Below the pieces are notes generated by a model that ran no database searches, was not told the origin of the DNA, and was given only the letters and a program-made list of their open reading frames with translations. From contig JABWDB010000031.1 in NCBI GenBank assembly GCA_019614645.1, forward strand, positions 1,116,001 to 1,180,000: DNA of 64,000 nt, read 5' to 3'. This document shows, in pieces, positions 63,348 through 64,000 of this stretch. How positions within the stretch are numbered: the first letter of the stretch is position 1; every line of letters starts with the position of its first letter. The position numbers were made by a program, and so were the translations under genes. Source of the stretch: Stratiolaelaps scimitus (lineage: Eukaryota > Arthropoda > Arachnida > Mesostigmata > Laelapidae).

Positions 63348-64000
63348 CTAGGTATTAATTGCTATCTATGAAATCTTATGGCCTCGCTGTCGTCTCTGGG
63401 AAGCAGAGAAATCATATTAGACCATATTAAATGGGTGATCGACAACGCTAATAGCACTTATTCTATTACTATTATTAATTATTATTACTATTATTAATAT
63501 AACGATAATACCCATTGTTAAGAATCAGTTGGTCTGGTTTGTTATGACGACGTTGACATGACGCGAAGGTTTACGTGAGAAACTTATCCAGATAAATATA
63601 TAAATATATATAAAGGTCAAATAGAGAAATAAATGCCGCAGCCATCAATTACTACTTTTAATAATAACTTTTTGAGTTTTCTGCGTATTGTTATGAATAA
63701 TAACATGGTTCTTTGCCCCAAGTGTGAACTCTTAGACTAGACACCCATCCATCCTAGACAGAAAGACAGCCCGCAAGGCAAGCAGTAGCACGTGTGTCTA
63801 GAGAAACAAGAACTCGATCGAACAACAATAATAATGATTAGCTTCTCTGCTCGAACCCCCGCCCTTGGGGGGGGGGGGTTACCCTATAGATCTGCATAGA
63901 AACGAGAAGAAGCGAGCCAGAGAGAGAACACAATGTTGCCTGTAGATAGAGGTTGTATGAAGGATGGAAAAGAATCGAATATTTCCGCAAGAGGCAACAC
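63348..64000. other. Window end, no gene seen
   Basis: AT-rich DNA with TTA/ATT triplets near 63460-63500 and a run of 11 G near 63870. No open block here joins to the candidate exon at 63025-63347. Confidence 0.4.

Overview
This is eukaryotic DNA: genes are split by GT-AG introns, exons on both strands join in a consistent reading phase, and the sequence holds long (AT)n runs, Tc1-type transposon wrecks and LINE/SINE debris. The conserved proteins are animal-like and the intron and repeat make-up suggests an invertebrate. An arthropod, perhaps a parasitiform mite, is my guess, but the sequence alone does not settle it.

Layout. 1-1.7 kb (+): the last two coding exons of a gene I do not recognise. 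3.8-5.2 kb (+): a small three-exon gene with a signal peptide, a cysteine pattern and a C-terminal membrane anchor that resembles the KAR5/GEX1/Brambleberry nuclear-fusion family. 8.4-29.2 kb (-): a 24-exon GON4L (gon-4 like) gene coding for about 1,840 residues, from start codon to stop codon. 29.6-33.6 kb (+): a complete five-exon NOP58 gene, head to head with GON4L across 491 bp. 36.4-42.6 kb (-): a complete six-exon DDX20/Gemin3 gene. 43.4-44.7 kb (+): a complete two-exon TMEM223 gene, head to head with DDX20 across 782 bp. 46.8-62.4 kb (+): a complete nine-exon SNX1/SNX2-type sorting nexin with a 9.6 kb first intron. At 63.0-63.35 kb (-) there is an open, coding-like block that could be the last exon of a gene lying beyond the window.

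Most of the conserved genes do housekeeping work: box C/D snoRNP assembly (NOP58), SMN-complex snRNP assembly (DDX20), transcriptional regulation (GON4L), mitochondrial membrane function (TMEM223) and endosome retrieval (SNX1/2). Two divergent pairs share short promoter regions. NOP58 and DDX20 converge across 2.75 kb of repeat-rich DNA. The exon coordinates below were worked out by eye from splice signals, reading-phase continuity and remembered family conservation. They are stronger where a junction restores a conserved motif and weaker where I mark them as ambiguous.

Mobile and repeat DNA sits in introns and intergenic gaps: two broken Tc1-like elements with the same long inverted ends, two LINE 3'-end fragments encoding the same C-terminal peptide, several tRNA-derived SINE-like copies, and an inverted pair of about 215 bp MITE-like repeats at the 3' end of GON4L.
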